Positions 16,512 to 23,683 of a stretch of 61,200 nucleotides of DNA are shown piece by piece. The notes beneath the pieces are model-generated. The model was not told the origin of the DNA and did not search any database. It saw only the letters and a program-made list of their open reading frames with translations. The stretch comes from a virus. Where the stretch lies: IMG/VR virus record IMGVR_UViG_3300023184_009672, positions 1-61,200 of that record. One strand, 5' to 3'. The translations under genes and the position numbers were made by a program. The first letter of the stretch is position 1, and the number at the start of each line of letters is the position of its first letter.

Positions 16512-16697
16512 ATGGAAAATCAAAAGACATTAGTGGCTAAAGTAAATAAAGAGTTGCACGATTTAGAAGATGATGTGTCATCATTGGTAAAATGGCACGA
16601 TGAACACCATAAGAGTATTTCTGGTATAAATTGGAAAGAACTTGAAAAGGTAGAATCTCTAGTAAAAAAGATTAAAAAATATATCAACAAGAAATGA
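16512..16697 (+). CDS. hypothetical coiled-coil protein
   Basis: 61 aa with heptad-like charge pattern (LEDDVSSLVKWHDEHHKS). Begins one base after the previous stop. No family recognised. Confidence 0.5.
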   Translation: MENQKTLVAKVNKELHDLEDDVSSLVKWHDEHHKSISGINWKELEKVESLVKKIKKYINKK

Positions 16698-16804
16698 AAA
16701 ATTTAATTTATTTTGGCCTTGGACTTATTCTAACATTGATTTATTATATTTTCATACCAATCTTTGCTATTGGCAAATTAATTTTAAAACTTTTTAAAAA
16801 ATGA
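16694..16804 (+). CDS. 36-aa membrane peptide
   Basis: One long hydrophobic helix (LIYFGLGLILTLIYYIFIPI) and a basic C-terminus (KLFKK). ATGA overlaps at both ends make it a real operon member. Function unknown. Confidence 0.55.
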   Translation: MKNLIYFGLGLILTLIYYIFIPIFAIGKLILKLFKK

Positions 16805-16953
16805 AGAGAAGGCAAATTTTAGAAGATTTAGAGCAAAGAGTCAAGGAGATGCTCGCAGGGGATAAGCTCTCTGGCGAAAATAAAGGTGCTACTCCATTAG
16901 ATTATATTCGTTGGGCTATTGAAGAGATTGAATTAAATTCACCTAAAGAATAG
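16801..16953 (+). CDS. hypothetical 50-aa protein
   Basis: 50 aa (MKRRQILEDLEQRVKEMLAG...), helical. ATGA overlap with the membrane peptide. No family recognised. Confidence 0.5.
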   Translation: MKRRQILEDLEQRVKEMLAGDKLSGENKGATPLDYIRWAIEEIELNSPKE

Positions 16954-16956
16954 TTC

Positions 16957-16985
16957 TTGCTTTAAAAGTAGAACTCTGGTATAAA
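16957..16985 (+). promoter_or_regulatory. promoter of the 16994 operon
   Basis: -35 TTGCTT (16957-16962), 17-bp spacer, -10 TATAAA (16980-16985), eight bases to the ATG at 16994. Confidence 0.6.
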
Positions 16986-16993
16986 TAATCAAG

Positions 16994-17296
16994 ATGAAAT
17001 TAAAAGCACAACAACATTCTAAAAAAATCGTATCGTTTATTAACGAGCAATATCCAGACCATAAAGATGATATCTTACTTGCTGATGGATTTGATAAGGC
17101 TTTTCTAGGCATTGGGCAAGCATTTAATGGTAATCCAGTTGCAATTTATTGTACTGACAAATGTATTAGAATCCTAATGCAACAATTTTCTGAATCAGAT
17201 GACCCAAAAACAGAGGCTATTGAATATTTTGATTATAATGTAATAGGTTCTTATGTGGGAGAATTTACTCCGATCTTTATGAATAGGTTAGCTTAA
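16994..17296 (+). CDS. conserved phage protein
   Basis: 100 aa. The LLADGFDKAFLGIGQAFNGNPVA and FDYNVIGSYVGEFTPIF segments are typical of a small uncharacterised protein common in tailed phages and plasmids. Shares a TAATG stop/start with the next gene. Confidence 0.6.
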   Translation: MKLKAQQHSKKIVSFINEQYPDHKDDILLADGFDKAFLGIGQAFNGNPVAIYCTDKCIRILMQQFSESDDPKTEAIEYFDYNVIGSYVGEFTPIFMNRLA

Positions 17297-17625
17297 TGAA
17301 ATTGCCAAAATTTGACTTTTTAAATCTTGCTACAACATATATTCTATTTGGTTTAATCTATGGAGTGATTGTAGCTGTTGTTTGGAATTATCTTTTTGAA
17401 CCTATTTCAAATATCCATTTATCTATTCTTCAAGGATTTGGGATTCATTTGATCACCAGAATATTATTTGGTAATACTAACACAAATTATGTTAGTAACT
17501 TTTATACTCCAAAAACTCCAGACCTAGATAAGATTGATAGTTATTTAAAAGAAATGCAAGCAGATTTAGATAATGAAGCAGACGAAGTTGAAAGACAATA
17601 CGAAGATTTAGATAAAAAAGACTAA
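17296..17625 (+). CDS. membrane protein with cytoplasmic coiled coil
   Basis: 109 aa. Two hydrophobic segments (YILFGLIYGVIVAVVWNYLF; ILQGFGIHLITRILF) followed by an acidic coiled-coil tail. Function unknown. Confidence 0.55.
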   Translation: MKLPKFDFLNLATTYILFGLIYGVIVAVVWNYLFEPISNIHLSILQGFGIHLITRILFGNTNTNYVSNFYTPKTPDLDKIDSYLKEMQADLDNEADEVERQYEDLDKKD

Positions 17626-17643
17626 TAATATTATAATAATCTT

Positions 17644-17745
17644 GTGATAGATTATTTAATTGGTATTTTCCTTGGTATAAGCATAAATTTGATTATAGGT
17701 TATATGTGTTATTTGTTTCATAAAGATTTAAAAAATCTTGCTTAA
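17644..17745 (+). CDS. 33-aa membrane peptide, GTG start
   Basis: A TATAAT (17632-17637) ends exactly six bases before a GTG that opens a 33-aa reading frame with one hydrophobic helix (LIGIFLGISINLIIGYMCYL). The -35 is weak. The spacing rule is the main support. Confidence 0.4.
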   Translation: MIDYLIGIFLGISINLIIGYMCYLFHKDLKNLA

Positions 17746-17766
17746 ATTATATATTTAAAATATATT
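17738..17766 (+). promoter_or_regulatory. promoter of the deaminase gene
   Basis: -35 TTGCTT (17738-17743), 17-bp spacer, -10 TATATT (17761-17766), seven bases to the ATG at 17774. Confidence 0.6.
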
Positions 17767-17773
17767 GATTGGA

Positions 17774-18187
17774 ATGAATTTTAATAAAATAATCGAAGTG
17801 ACTTACGCTTTGATTAATAAACATAATGCAGATTTAAGATGCAGACACTTTTCTTTTATAGTTGATCGTAATAGAATAGTTAGCATAGGTATGAATAATT
17901 CTAAGACCCATCCTATGAATTTGAAATACAATTATATTAATAAAGTTAATGAAAAGATTAGTGAAATTGTTGGTACTCATTCAGAATTAAATGCTGTGAT
18001 AAGATTTGGTGAAGAAGATTGTAGCAACTTAACACTTATTAACACTAGAATCAATAGAAATAATGCATTAGATAACTCTGCACCTTGTAATGGATGTATG
18101 GATATGATAACTCAATTAAATTTCAAAAATGTTTATTATAGTAATATAAAAGGACAATTTGATAAATTGCATTTGACAAATAATTAA
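17774..18187 (+). CDS. cytidine/dCMP deaminase-fold protein
   Basis: 137 aa. The zinc site is HSE (H69, E71) plus PCNGC (C105, C108), the signature of the CDA/dCMP deaminase superfamily, here with HSE rather than HAE. Phage dCMP deaminases feed dTTP synthesis, but the short length and the divergent motif also allow a tRNA or nucleoside deaminase. The ATG at 17774 is chosen over an upstream TTG because of promoter spacing. Confidence 0.7.
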   Translation: MNFNKIIEVTYALINKHNADLRCRHFSFIVDRNRIVSIGMNNSKTHPMNLKYNYINKVNEKISEIVGTHSELNAVIRFGEEDCSNLTLINTRINRNNALDNSAPCNGCMDMITQLNFKNVYYSNIKGQFDKLHLTNN

Positions 18188-18201
18188 ATGTCCTATATTA
18201 T
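18173..18201 (+). promoter_or_regulatory. promoter of the 18209 gene
   Basis: -35 TTGACA (18173-18178) in the end of the deaminase gene, 17-bp spacer, -10 TATTAT (18196-18201), seven bases to the ATG at 18209. Confidence 0.65.
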
Positions 18202-18208
18202 ACAATAT

Positions 18209-18385
18209 ATGGCAAATAGACCCAAAACATACTTCGTTAAGATGACAGACAACACTAATGGTACAATTACTATTAGTGAAGCTAAGGTTCTTGATAAAGT
18301 TAACCAACATACTCGTCATTGGCGATCCTTTGATAAGCGTAAGTTAACCAGCAAGCTCCGTAGTTCTGATCTCGTAACGAGTTAA
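18209..18385 (+). CDS. hypothetical 58-aa protein
   Basis: 58 aa (MANRPKTYFVKMTDNTNG...), basic. Start fixed by the promoter. No family recognised. Confidence 0.55.
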   Translation: MANRPKTYFVKMTDNTNGTITISEAKVLDKVNQHTRHWRSFDKRKLTSKLRSSDLVTS

Positions 18386-18395
18386 AGTATAATAC

Positions 18396-18436
18396 GATTA
18401 CATTCTTAGGGATTAATACTCTCTAGGGGTGTAATC
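18396..18436 (+). other. hairpin in the leader before the 3D-domain gene
   Basis: GATTACA (18396-18402) pairs with TGTAATC (18430-18436). A TATAAT at 18388-18393 lies just upstream. This may be a terminator, a leader structure or the start of a short RNA; nothing decides between them. Confidence 0.35.
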
Positions 18437-18499
18437 TATTTTACTATGAAGTCTATTAATCATAAGGAAAATTCAGTCGCTAGAAGAAGTTAATCTAGC

Positions 18500-18528
18500 T
18501 TGACATTTTAATCAATTTAAATTAATCT
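18500..18528 (+). promoter_or_regulatory. promoter of the 3D-domain gene
   Basis: -35 TTGACA (18500-18505), 17-bp spacer, -10 TAATCT (18523-18528). Unlike most promoters here it leaves a ~16-base leader with an AGAGGA Shine-Dalgarno site before the ATG at 18551. Confidence 0.6.
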
Positions 18529-18550
18529 TAAACAAGAAAGAGGACAAGTT

Positions 18551-19024
18551 ATGAAAATACTATGCCGTTTATCCGTGTTGTTGTGTGGTGCTTGGTTACT
18601 ATTCAACAATGAAATTATATCACCATCAAAGAAAGCTATTATACCTAGTAATATTAAAAATCAAATGGTAGATTCTTTTATTAAAAATGCAGTTCCAAAA
18701 AAAGAAATCAAGGTTCGTTTAACTGCTTATTGGGCAAAGGGTAGCGATACTGATTCTGATACAGCAAAGCGTAGAAGTTCTACTGGTGCTACTCTCAAAC
18801 CCAACAAAAGCGTTGCAGTTGACCCAAGAATTATTCCCTTCTTTTCAAAACTTTATATTCCTAATCTTGGGTTTAGGGTTGCTCACGATACTGGCACAGA
18901 TGTTATCAATAAGAAAGCTAGTCACGGCAAATATCCTATTGTTGATATATTCTTTATGACCGAAAAAGAAGCTATGAGATTTGTTAATAACAATCCTAAG
19001 ATAGTTAAAATCGCCGTTTATTAA
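18551..19024 (+). CDS. exported 3D-domain (double-psi beta-barrel) protein
   Basis: 157 aa. An N-terminal hydrophobic segment (LSVLLCGAWLLF) exports or anchors it. From about residue 57 the VRLTAYWAKGSDTDSDT, SVAVDPRIIPFFSKLYIP, AHDTGTDV and VDIFF segments form the 3D domain with its three conserved aspartates, as in MltA/RlpA-type lytic transglycosylases. Probably acts on peptidoglycan in lysis or spread. One of few genes here with a conventional Shine-Dalgarno leader. Confidence 0.75.
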   Translation: MKILCRLSVLLCGAWLLFNNEIISPSKKAIIPSNIKNQMVDSFIKNAVPKKEIKVRLTAYWAKGSDTDSDTAKRRSSTGATLKPNKSVAVDPRIIPFFSKLYIPNLGFRVAHDTGTDVINKKASHGKYPIVDIFFMTEKEAMRFVNNNPKIVKIAVY

Positions 19025-19025
19025 A

Positions 19026-19406
19026 ATGATTATTGATGATAGCATTAGTTTTTTTGGGGTTTATTTTCATAATTGTATTTTAAACTTAGGATTGTCTAAA
19101 TCTTTTGCTGATCTTTATTCCTCTAATAAATATAAAAGTGTTGTATTGTGCCAAAAAGATAATAAAAATGGATATTTATTAACTCAAAGTATTTTAACAG
19201 AAAATCAAAAAGACTTACCTAATATGAGAAGCTATTATTTTGCTGATAAGAAAGCATTAAAAGAAGGTTATAAAAATATCTCTGACAGAATAGATTCCAG
19301 CGATAAAATTTTTTATCTTTTAAGAAGTAATTTTAATTCTGATTTTAATGATTCAGAAGCTATTGTGGCAAAATGGAAGGAAGAAATATCAGATGAAATC
19401 AAATAA
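19026..19406 (+). CDS. hypothetical protein
   Basis: 126 aa, no family recognised; starts one base after the previous stop. Mixed alpha/beta with a C-terminal helix. Confidence 0.5.
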   Translation: MIIDDSISFFGVYFHNCILNLGLSKSFADLYSSNKYKSVVLCQKDNKNGYLLTQSILTENQKDLPNMRSYYFADKKALKEGYKNISDRIDSSDKIFYLLRSNFNSDFNDSEAIVAKWKEEISDEIK

Positions 19407-19590
19407 AATTAAATTATTATCAGAGCATTTGACAACATTAAATTATTGGAGAGATCAATTATTAGCTCTTGAAAGAACACATTATAATAGAGATTACGAA
19501 AAAGAACGAACTTGCCGTAATATGATTAACAAATATTTAGATGATGTTTTAGACTACAATAAAAATATTAAGAAAAACACTAAAAACTAG
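19393..19590 (+). CDS. hypothetical helical protein
   Basis: 65 aa, strongly charged, helical (LLSEHLTTLNYWRDQLLALE). The ATG at 19393 is preferred because it overlaps the previous gene by only 14 bases. Confidence 0.5.
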   Translation: MKSNKIKLLSEHLTTLNYWRDQLLALERTHYNRDYEKERTCRNMINKYLDDVLDYNKNIKKNTKN

Positions 19591-19596
19591 GTGTAA
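19591..19596 (+). promoter_or_regulatory. GTGTAA motif upstream of the 19616 peptide
   Basis: Same hexamer found 14-23 bases before several late-region genes, here 25 bases before the ATG at 19616. Isolated in the early region, so it may be chance. Confidence 0.3.
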
Positions 19597-19615
19597 TAAG
19601 AAATAAGCATATATT

Positions 19616-19678
19616 ATGGAAATTATAATCTTATCAGTTTGTTTTATTTTAGGTGGAGTTTTCGGAGTTCGTCTATGA
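19616..19678 (+). CDS. 20-aa membrane peptide
   Basis: One hydrophobic helix (IIILSVCFILGGVFGV) ending in an ATGA overlap with the next gene, which suggests coupling. Too short for family assignment. Confidence 0.4.
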   Translation: MEIIILSVCFILGGVFGVRL

Positions 19679-19863
19679 ACTGGCTAACAAACCTATTTTG
19701 GGATATCAGATTCAAGATAGAAGATGCTATCTATGATTGGAAAAATAAAGCTGATTTAACTGAATGGGATAGAGAAAATTCAATGGACTTTGATAACGAA
19801 GAAGTAGAAGTAAAGCCAAAGAAAAAAAAGAAAAGTGTTAAAAAAACTAAAAAAAGCCTTTAA
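19675..19863 (+). CDS. hypothetical protein with lysine-rich tail
   Basis: 62 aa. Tryptophan-rich N-terminus (MNWLTNLFWDIRFKIEDAIYDW) and a lysine-rich tail (KPKKKKKSVKKTKKSL) that could bind nucleic acid. Start set by the ATGA overlap. Confidence 0.5.
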   Translation: MNWLTNLFWDIRFKIEDAIYDWKNKADLTEWDRENSMDFDNEEVEVKPKKKKKSVKKTKKSL

Positions 19864-19876
19864 GTGGTTGTTTAAT

Positions 19877-19921
19877 ATGAAATTGGGTTGTGGTTGTTCT
19901 AGTTGCGGTTGTAAAAAATAA
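19877..19921 (+). CDS. 14-aa cysteine-rich micropeptide (candidate)
   Basis: MKLGCGCSSCGCKK: four cysteines arranged CxC..CxC in 14 residues. If translated it could bind a metal. No clear ribosome site; it stops four bases before the next -35. Confidence 0.3.
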   Translation: MKLGCGCSSCGCKK

Positions 19922-19924
19922 TTC

Positions 19925-19953
19925 TTGATTTACTTCGCAAGTCGTTGTATAAT
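19925..19953 (+). promoter_or_regulatory. leaderless promoter of a 22-aa peptide
   Basis: -35 TTGATT (19925-19930), 17-bp spacer, perfect -10 TATAAT (19948-19953), six bases to an ATG at 19960. Confidence 0.7.
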
Positions 19954-19959
19954 ACAAAA

Positions 19960-20028
19960 ATGGATGGACTTATTTGTTTTGGATTTATTTTTTTTATTTT
20001 CCTTGTCTTTTTTAAAAAATTATACTAA
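19960..20028 (+). CDS. 22-aa membrane micropeptide
   Basis: A single hydrophobic helix (LICFGFIFFIFLVFF) with a basic end. Supported by a strong promoter at exactly the window-wide spacing. Function unknown. Confidence 0.5.
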   Translation: MDGLICFGFIFFIFLVFFKKLY

Positions 20029-20031
20029 TAT
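20003..20031 (+). promoter_or_regulatory. leaderless promoter of the 20038 gene
   Basis: -35 TTGTCT (20003-20008), 17-bp spacer, -10 TAATAT (20026-20031), six bases to the ATG at 20038. It lies inside the micropeptide gene. Confidence 0.55.
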
Positions 20032-20037
20032 AGTCTT

Positions 20038-20244
20038 ATGGCATTAACAAATAAAGAAATCAAAGCGATCAAACACTTCGCATATAGTATTAAAAATTCT
20101 GGTATGAACCCTTGGGGTAATCAAAGGCGGGGCAAAGCCGTCAGAGAGCTTCATATGGGTAAGAGTAAAAAAAGCGTTTTCAATAAAGAGGATGTTCTTG
20201 GAACTCCAAAGATAGAAAAGATTCAAAAAAATAATCGTAGATAA
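20038..20244 (+). CDS. hypothetical basic protein
   Basis: 68 aa, strongly basic (NPWGNQRRGKAVRELHMGKSKKS). No family recognised; possibly nucleic-acid binding. Confidence 0.55.
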   Translation: MALTNKEIKAIKHFAYSIKNSGMNPWGNQRRGKAVRELHMGKSKKSVFNKEDVLGTPKIEKIQKNNRR

Positions 20245-20247
20245 TAT

Positions 20248-20276
20248 TTGACTATATTCTAAATTTAGATTAATAT
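20248..20276 (+). promoter_or_regulatory. leaderless promoter of the 20283 gene
   Basis: -35 TTGACT (20248-20253), 17-bp spacer, -10 TAATAT (20271-20276), six bases to the ATG at 20283. Confidence 0.75.
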
Positions 20277-20282
20277 AACAAT

Positions 20283-20441
20283 ATGCAAGAAACACAAACA
20301 TACACTTGGTCGGTAAAGGCAACAAGCGGTCAGCTAGTATTAGCCCCGAAGGTATATCCTACTCTTCGTGGTGCGAAAATCGCCAGCAAGCGTTTCGCAA
20401 ATAAGACTGGTGGATCGGTTGTTTCAGTTTCAGCCAAGTAA
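20283..20441 (+). CDS. hypothetical 52-aa protein
   Basis: 52 aa (MQETQTYTWSVKATSGQLVL...). GC content and codon use are visibly higher than in its neighbours, suggesting high expression or recent acquisition. No family recognised. Confidence 0.6.
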   Translation: MQETQTYTWSVKATSGQLVLAPKVYPTLRGAKIASKRFANKTGGSVVSVSAK

Positions 20442-20494
20442 TCAAATAGTAGGATATATGGTTCAATCCCAGTATCCTATTATAAATTAAAATT

Positions 20495-20641
20495 ATGTGG
20501 ACTCCAATAGAAATCTTCGCTTTAACTTTCCTTTTGAATCATTCGCCAATGGCATCCGAAAGACTTTCAGTAAAAGAAGTAATGCAAAATCGTGAAGCTC
20601 TATCTCTTATAGAAAGTGTTGGTTTAAGAAATGACTTTTAA
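20495..20641 (+). CDS. hypothetical 48-aa protein
   Basis: 48 aa (MWTPIEIFALTFLLNHSPMA...). A TAAATT at 20483-20488 is six bases before the ATG, but the -35 is poor. Overlaps the lipoprotein gene by 11 bases. No family recognised. Confidence 0.45.
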   Translation: MWTPIEIFALTFLLNHSPMASERLSVKEVMQNREALSLIESVGLRNDF

Positions 20642-20870
20642 TCCTATTAAAATTATCGTAACCTTTCTTGTTTTTTTAGCTTGGGTATTCTTAGCTTTTC
20701 TTCTGATGGGTTGTTCAACAACTTCTCAAGTAGGCAAAGATCAAGGATGGTTTCCTTCTGGTATGGCAGAGGATTCTCAAGATTATCCTACTAAATACAA
20801 TATGATGGATAGTCAAGATGGTAGCAAGAATCCTAACGCTCAAGTAAGAATTTTTGGTGCAACATATTAA
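20631..20870 (+). CDS. small lipoprotein
   Basis: 79 aa with a lipoprotein signal: basic start, hydrophobic core (IIVTFLVFLAWVFLAFLLM), then the lipobox LLMGC with the lipidated cysteine at about residue 28. The mature part is polar. Possible spanin or surface role; nothing in the sequence decides. Confidence 0.65.
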   Translation: MTFNPIKIIVTFLVFLAWVFLAFLLMGCSTTSQVGKDQGWFPSGMAEDSQDYPTKYNMMDSQDGSKNPNAQVRIFGATY

Positions 20871-20873
20871 TTC

Positions 20874-20902
20874 TTGACTTAATTTAAAATAAAGGATATA
20901 AA
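20874..20902 (+). promoter_or_regulatory. leaderless promoter of the 20909 gene
   Basis: -35 TTGACT (20874-20879), 17-bp spacer, -10 TATAAA (20897-20902), six bases to the ATG at 20909. Confidence 0.75.
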
Positions 20903-20908
20903 TAACAA

Positions 20909-21133
20909 ATGAAATTTACATTAAAAGCAGAAGGTATTGGCTACAATGAGGCCACTAAATCAACTAATACAATGGAGTTTGAAGGAGAATGTTTAGGTGA
21001 TATCACAAGAGATATAGCTACATTCTTGAGAGGTGCAGGATTTTTCTTAGATAGTCTTGAAGTTATCAATGAAGATTCTTGCGAGGATACTTTAATTGAG
21101 GAAGAAAATGAAGAACAAAACGAAGAAATCTAA
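20909..21133 (+). CDS. hypothetical protein
   Basis: 74 aa, acidic C-terminus (EEENEEQNEE). No family recognised; start supported by promoter spacing. Confidence 0.6.
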   Translation: MKFTLKAEGIGYNEATKSTNTMEFEGECLGDITRDIATFLRGAGFFLDSLEVINEDSCEDTLIEEENEEQNEEI

Positions 21134-21365
21134 AAATATCTTAGGTGTTCGTAAGGCTAAAAAGAATGAGAAGATTGATAATCTTCCAAAAATCTCTATC
21201 TTAAAAACACTACAAGTTAAAGTAACTCAAATGGAACTTGATGTGGATGATGGACTATTTGAGAAGTTTGCTAAAATTGGTTTGGCTATGGTTAAGTATG
21301 ATAAGAAAGCATTATTTAACTACGCTATGAACAAAGCTCTCGATAATCGTATTGACTCAATATAA
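21108..21365 (+). CDS. hypothetical protein
   Basis: 85 aa with a basic N-terminus (MKNKTKKSKN). Overlaps the previous gene by 26 bases; the ATG at 21108 is chosen over an upstream TTG. No family recognised. Confidence 0.5.
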   Translation: MKNKTKKSKNILGVRKAKKNEKIDNLPKISILKTLQVKVTQMELDVDDGLFEKFAKIGLAMVKYDKKALFNYAMNKALDNRIDSI

Positions 21366-21379
21366 ATTCAAGGTATATT
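21352..21379 (+). promoter_or_regulatory. leaderless promoter of the 21386 operon
   Basis: -35 TTGACT (21352-21357) in the end of the previous gene, 16-bp spacer, -10 TATATT (21374-21379), six bases to the ATG at 21386. Confidence 0.75.
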
Positions 21380-21385
21380 GAATAT

Positions 21386-21547
21386 ATGAGCAAAACTAAA
21401 ACGAAGAAAACTAATATAGTAAGAATTGAAATCAACAGAGGTATGGCAGAAGTTGTGTCTAAACCAGCAGGGGTAGTTGTTGAGATTGCTGACTTTGACA
21501 ATGAAGATCATATTGAAACATACGGAGTTAGGCAAGTTATCAAATGA
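21386..21547 (+). CDS. conserved small phage protein
   Basis: 53 aa. VRIEINRGMAEVVSKPAGVVVEI is a pattern I have seen in many short uncharacterised phage and environmental proteins. Heads an operon of at least nine genes. Confidence 0.6.
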   Translation: MSKTKTKKTNIVRIEINRGMAEVVSKPAGVVVEIADFDNEDHIETYGVRQVIK

Positions 21548-22086
21548 AAAAGAAATTCAAGAACGCATTAAAGTTTTTTAAAAGCCTTAACCAAGACGAG
21601 CAAGAAGTTGTTTCTCGTAATTATGTTGAGATGAGTAAGATGGATTTGATTGAACTTGTATTCCAGAATAGACCTTACTATGATGATCTTGATAAGATCG
21701 TTAGCTCTTACAGAAAAGATTTAGTTCTTCTTGAGAAAGAACAGAATAAAAGCAAAAAGGAATATCAGAAAAAATTAGCTGAACATAAGAGTGGCAAGAG
21801 GCACAAGGTTACAATCTATACTATCACAGATGACATTAGCAACAAACACGGCTCAACTTGCGAGCATATTCTCGAATCGTATGCTGATGAAGCAGAAAGC
21901 GATTGTTACGGATGCGTTACAAGAGAAGAAGATGAAAATTTTATGACAGATAAGGAATTAGATGTTTGGGCTAAGGACAATGGAGCAGAAAAAGAATTAG
22001 CCGAGTGGAGAGAAGAAAAGGGTTTAGAAGAGTTTGATATGGATAGCAAAGAAGTTGTGATTAGAAAAGTTAGAAAGTGTTCATAA
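21544..22086 (+). CDS. hypothetical protein (N-terminal paralogue of the next gene)
   Basis: 180 aa. The first ~45 residues (KKFKNALKFFKSLNQDEQEVV...DLIELVFQ) match the start of the next gene, indicating duplication. A CEH...CYGC pair may bind metal. Function unknown. Confidence 0.55.
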   Translation: MKKKFKNALKFFKSLNQDEQEVVSRNYVEMSKMDLIELVFQNRPYYDDLDKIVSSYRKDLVLLEKEQNKSKKEYQKKLAEHKSGKRHKVTIYTITDDISNKHGSTCEHILESYADEAESDCYGCVTREEDENFMTDKELDVWAKDNGAEKELAEWREEKGLEEFDMDSKEVVIRKVRKCS

Positions 22087-22087
22087 G

Positions 22088-22357
22088 ATGAAGAAAAAGA
22101 ACTTTAAAAATGTCAAAGACTTCCTCAAGACTTGTTCCGAGGATGAACAAGAGTATATCTATGGTTTGTTTAACAATGCTCCAGCAGAAGATTTAATTGA
22201 GTTGCTTTTTGAACATCTGCCAGCAAAGAATACTATAAAAGAAATTAAAGGATATAGAGAAGAGATGAAAGAAGAAATGGAATGGGACGATGCAGAGGCT
22301 AAGAAATTAAATAAGAGAAAGTGCGATTGTGATTTTGTTGGATGCCAAGGATGCTAA
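22088..22357 (+). CDS. hypothetical protein with cysteine-rich tail
   Basis: 89 aa. The N-terminus is related to the upstream gene; the C-terminus ends CDCDFVGCQGC, a candidate metal-binding tail. Function unknown. Confidence 0.55.
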   Translation: MKKKNFKNVKDFLKTCSEDEQEYIYGLFNNAPAEDLIELLFEHLPAKNTIKEIKGYREEMKEEMEWDDAEAKKLNKRKCDCDFVGCQGC

Positions 22358-22358
22358 T

Positions 22359-22541
22359 ATGATTCTATTAAAAGAAATTTTAAGTAGGATTTTATATCAT
22401 ATTGGAGATATTATTAGTTTAACTACTATGAGATTTGGAGATGGATATGGTTGGAGAATCTATAATAAGATTATGCTTTGGAGTGTTGACTTAGACAAGA
22501 ATGGCAAGATTTGGAAATATGTCAAACCTAAAAAGAAATGA
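22359..22541 (+). CDS. hypothetical protein
   Basis: 60 aa, hydrophobic N-terminal half and basic end. The ATG at 22359 follows the previous stop by one base. No family recognised. Confidence 0.5.
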   Translation: MILLKEILSRILYHIGDIISLTTMRFGDGYGWRIYNKIMLWSVDLDKNGKIWKYVKPKKK

Positions 22542-22873
22542 CATTTAATAACTATCAAGCCAATGCTGGCAGAACTGCTTTTTATCCAAGAGATTTTAAG
22601 AATGAAGGATTATACTATACTACTTTAGGACTCGTTGGTGAAGCTGGCGAGATTGCTAACAAAGTTAAGAAGATAATGAGAGATAGCGATGGAAAACTTA
22701 CCAAAATAAACAAAGCAGATATATTTGATGAACTTGGTGATGTTCTTTGGTATTGTGCCAGTTTAGCAGATGAACTTGGGGTAAATCTTGAAGATGTTGC
22801 AAAATGTAATTTAAATAAACTTGCGGATAGATTAAATAGATGTACAATAAAAGGAAGCGGAGATAAAAGATGA
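22538..22873 (+). CDS. MazG-like nucleotide pyrophosphohydrolase
   Basis: 111 aa. LVGEAGEIANKVKK (about 32-45) and FDELGDVLWY (63-72) are the two metal-binding helices of the MazG/dUTPase all-alpha family, which hydrolyse (d)NTPs or alarmones. Phage MazG proteins are thought to tune host nucleotide pools. ATGA overlaps on both sides. Confidence 0.85.
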   Translation: MTFNNYQANAGRTAFYPRDFKNEGLYYTTLGLVGEAGEIANKVKKIMRDSDGKLTKINKADIFDELGDVLWYCASLADELGVNLEDVAKCNLNKLADRLNRCTIKGSGDKR

Positions 22874-23034
22874 TAATTTCTAATAAAGAACTAACTTGCG
22901 TTGATTGTGGCGAAGTTGTCACACCAGAGCAAATGAAGCAAGATAAGATTCGTATGCACAGATATAAAGATGACTTTTATTGTGAAGTATGCTATGAAGA
23001 TGTAACGGAGCAAATCTATGACTCACTTAATTAA
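22870..23034 (+). CDS. 54-aa zinc-finger-like protein
   Basis: CVDCG near residue 11 and CEVC near residue 41 form two CxxC pairs, a probable zinc ribbon. Overlaps MazG by ATGA. Function unknown. Confidence 0.55.
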   Translation: MIISNKELTCVDCGEVVTPEQMKQDKIRMHRYKDDFYCEVCYEDVTEQIYDSLN

Positions 23035-23365
23035 CGCTAACCCATTAAACTATGATGCGGTTTATCCCCAAAGCGTTGACCTTGGCGTTAATGAAGAGGC
23101 TAAGATGGAAGTAATGGAAAAGAACATAGGCAAAGAGGTTTTCTTTCAAATAGAGGATGGTTCTCAATACTATGCTACCATTTCAAGCGTTTCTAATTCT
23201 GAACACTATTGCGTTTTAATCAATACTAAAAAGCTATATAATGGTTTAGATTTCGTTTGGGAGTGGTATGTAAGGGAAGATAGGGTTAATTTTGTTGAAG
23301 ATATTTCTACTCATATATGGGATGCAGAGGGTGGAAAAAACCTTTGGCAAAACTCAGAGGTATAA
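23018..23365 (+). CDS. hypothetical protein
   Basis: 115 aa, beta-rich, aromatic (FQIEDGSQYYATISSVSNSEH), reminiscent of a small SH3-like barrel. Overlaps the zinc-finger gene by 17 bases. No family recognised. Confidence 0.55.
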   Translation: MTHLINANPLNYDAVYPQSVDLGVNEEAKMEVMEKNIGKEVFFQIEDGSQYYATISSVSNSEHYCVLINTKKLYNGLDFVWEWYVREDRVNFVEDISTHIWDAEGGKNLWQNSEV

Positions 23366-23370
23366 TTTAT

Positions 23371-23442
23371 ATGTGTACTCTATTAGGATTAGGTTTTATA
23401 GGATTGTTGATCCACTTTTTAACTAAAGTCAAGGAAGATTAA
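23371..23442 (+). CDS. 23-aa membrane peptide
   Basis: One hydrophobic helix (LLGLGFIGLLIHFL) with a charged C-terminus. First of four consecutive small membrane genes. Confidence 0.4.
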   Translation: MCTLLGLGFIGLLIHFLTKVKED

Positions 23443-23443
23443 A

Positions 23444-23518
23444 ATGAATGTTGTGCTTATATTTGTGGCTATTTTTAGTATTTTCTTTGTTATTTCAACA
23501 TATATAGAGTATAAGTAA
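23444..23518 (+). CDS. 24-aa membrane peptide
   Basis: MNVVLIFVAIFSIFFVI: one hydrophobic helix. Begins one base after the previous stop. Confidence 0.4.
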   Translation: MNVVLIFVAIFSIFFVISTYIEYK

Positions 23519-23520
23519 TT

Positions 23521-23679
23521 ATGTTCCTTGTGGTAGATGAAAATAGTGAAATGCTGATTGATTTATTGAGTTCATTAGCTGGAGTATCATTATTAGTAGG
23601 AATTTTCGCTGTAAATGCTTATATATTATATACTTTAAATAGAATCAAGACCTATATTAAAAAGAGGGGCGAAAAGTAA
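23521..23679 (+). CDS. 52-aa membrane protein
   Basis: Short acidic N-terminus, one hydrophobic helix (LAGVSLLVGIFAVNAYILY) and a basic C-terminus (KKRGEK). The charge layout resembles small holins or holin regulators, but that is inference. Confidence 0.45.
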   Translation: MFLVVDENSEMLIDLLSSLAGVSLLVGIFAVNAYILYTLNRIKTYIKKRGEK

Positions 23680-23683
23680 CTTT

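Noticed and set aside
20448-20480. tRNA fragment with a T-arm-like GGTTCAATCCC
   Set aside because: Only a TAGGATA/TATCCTA hairpin is present; the T-stem does not pair beyond two bases and there are no D or anticodon arms.
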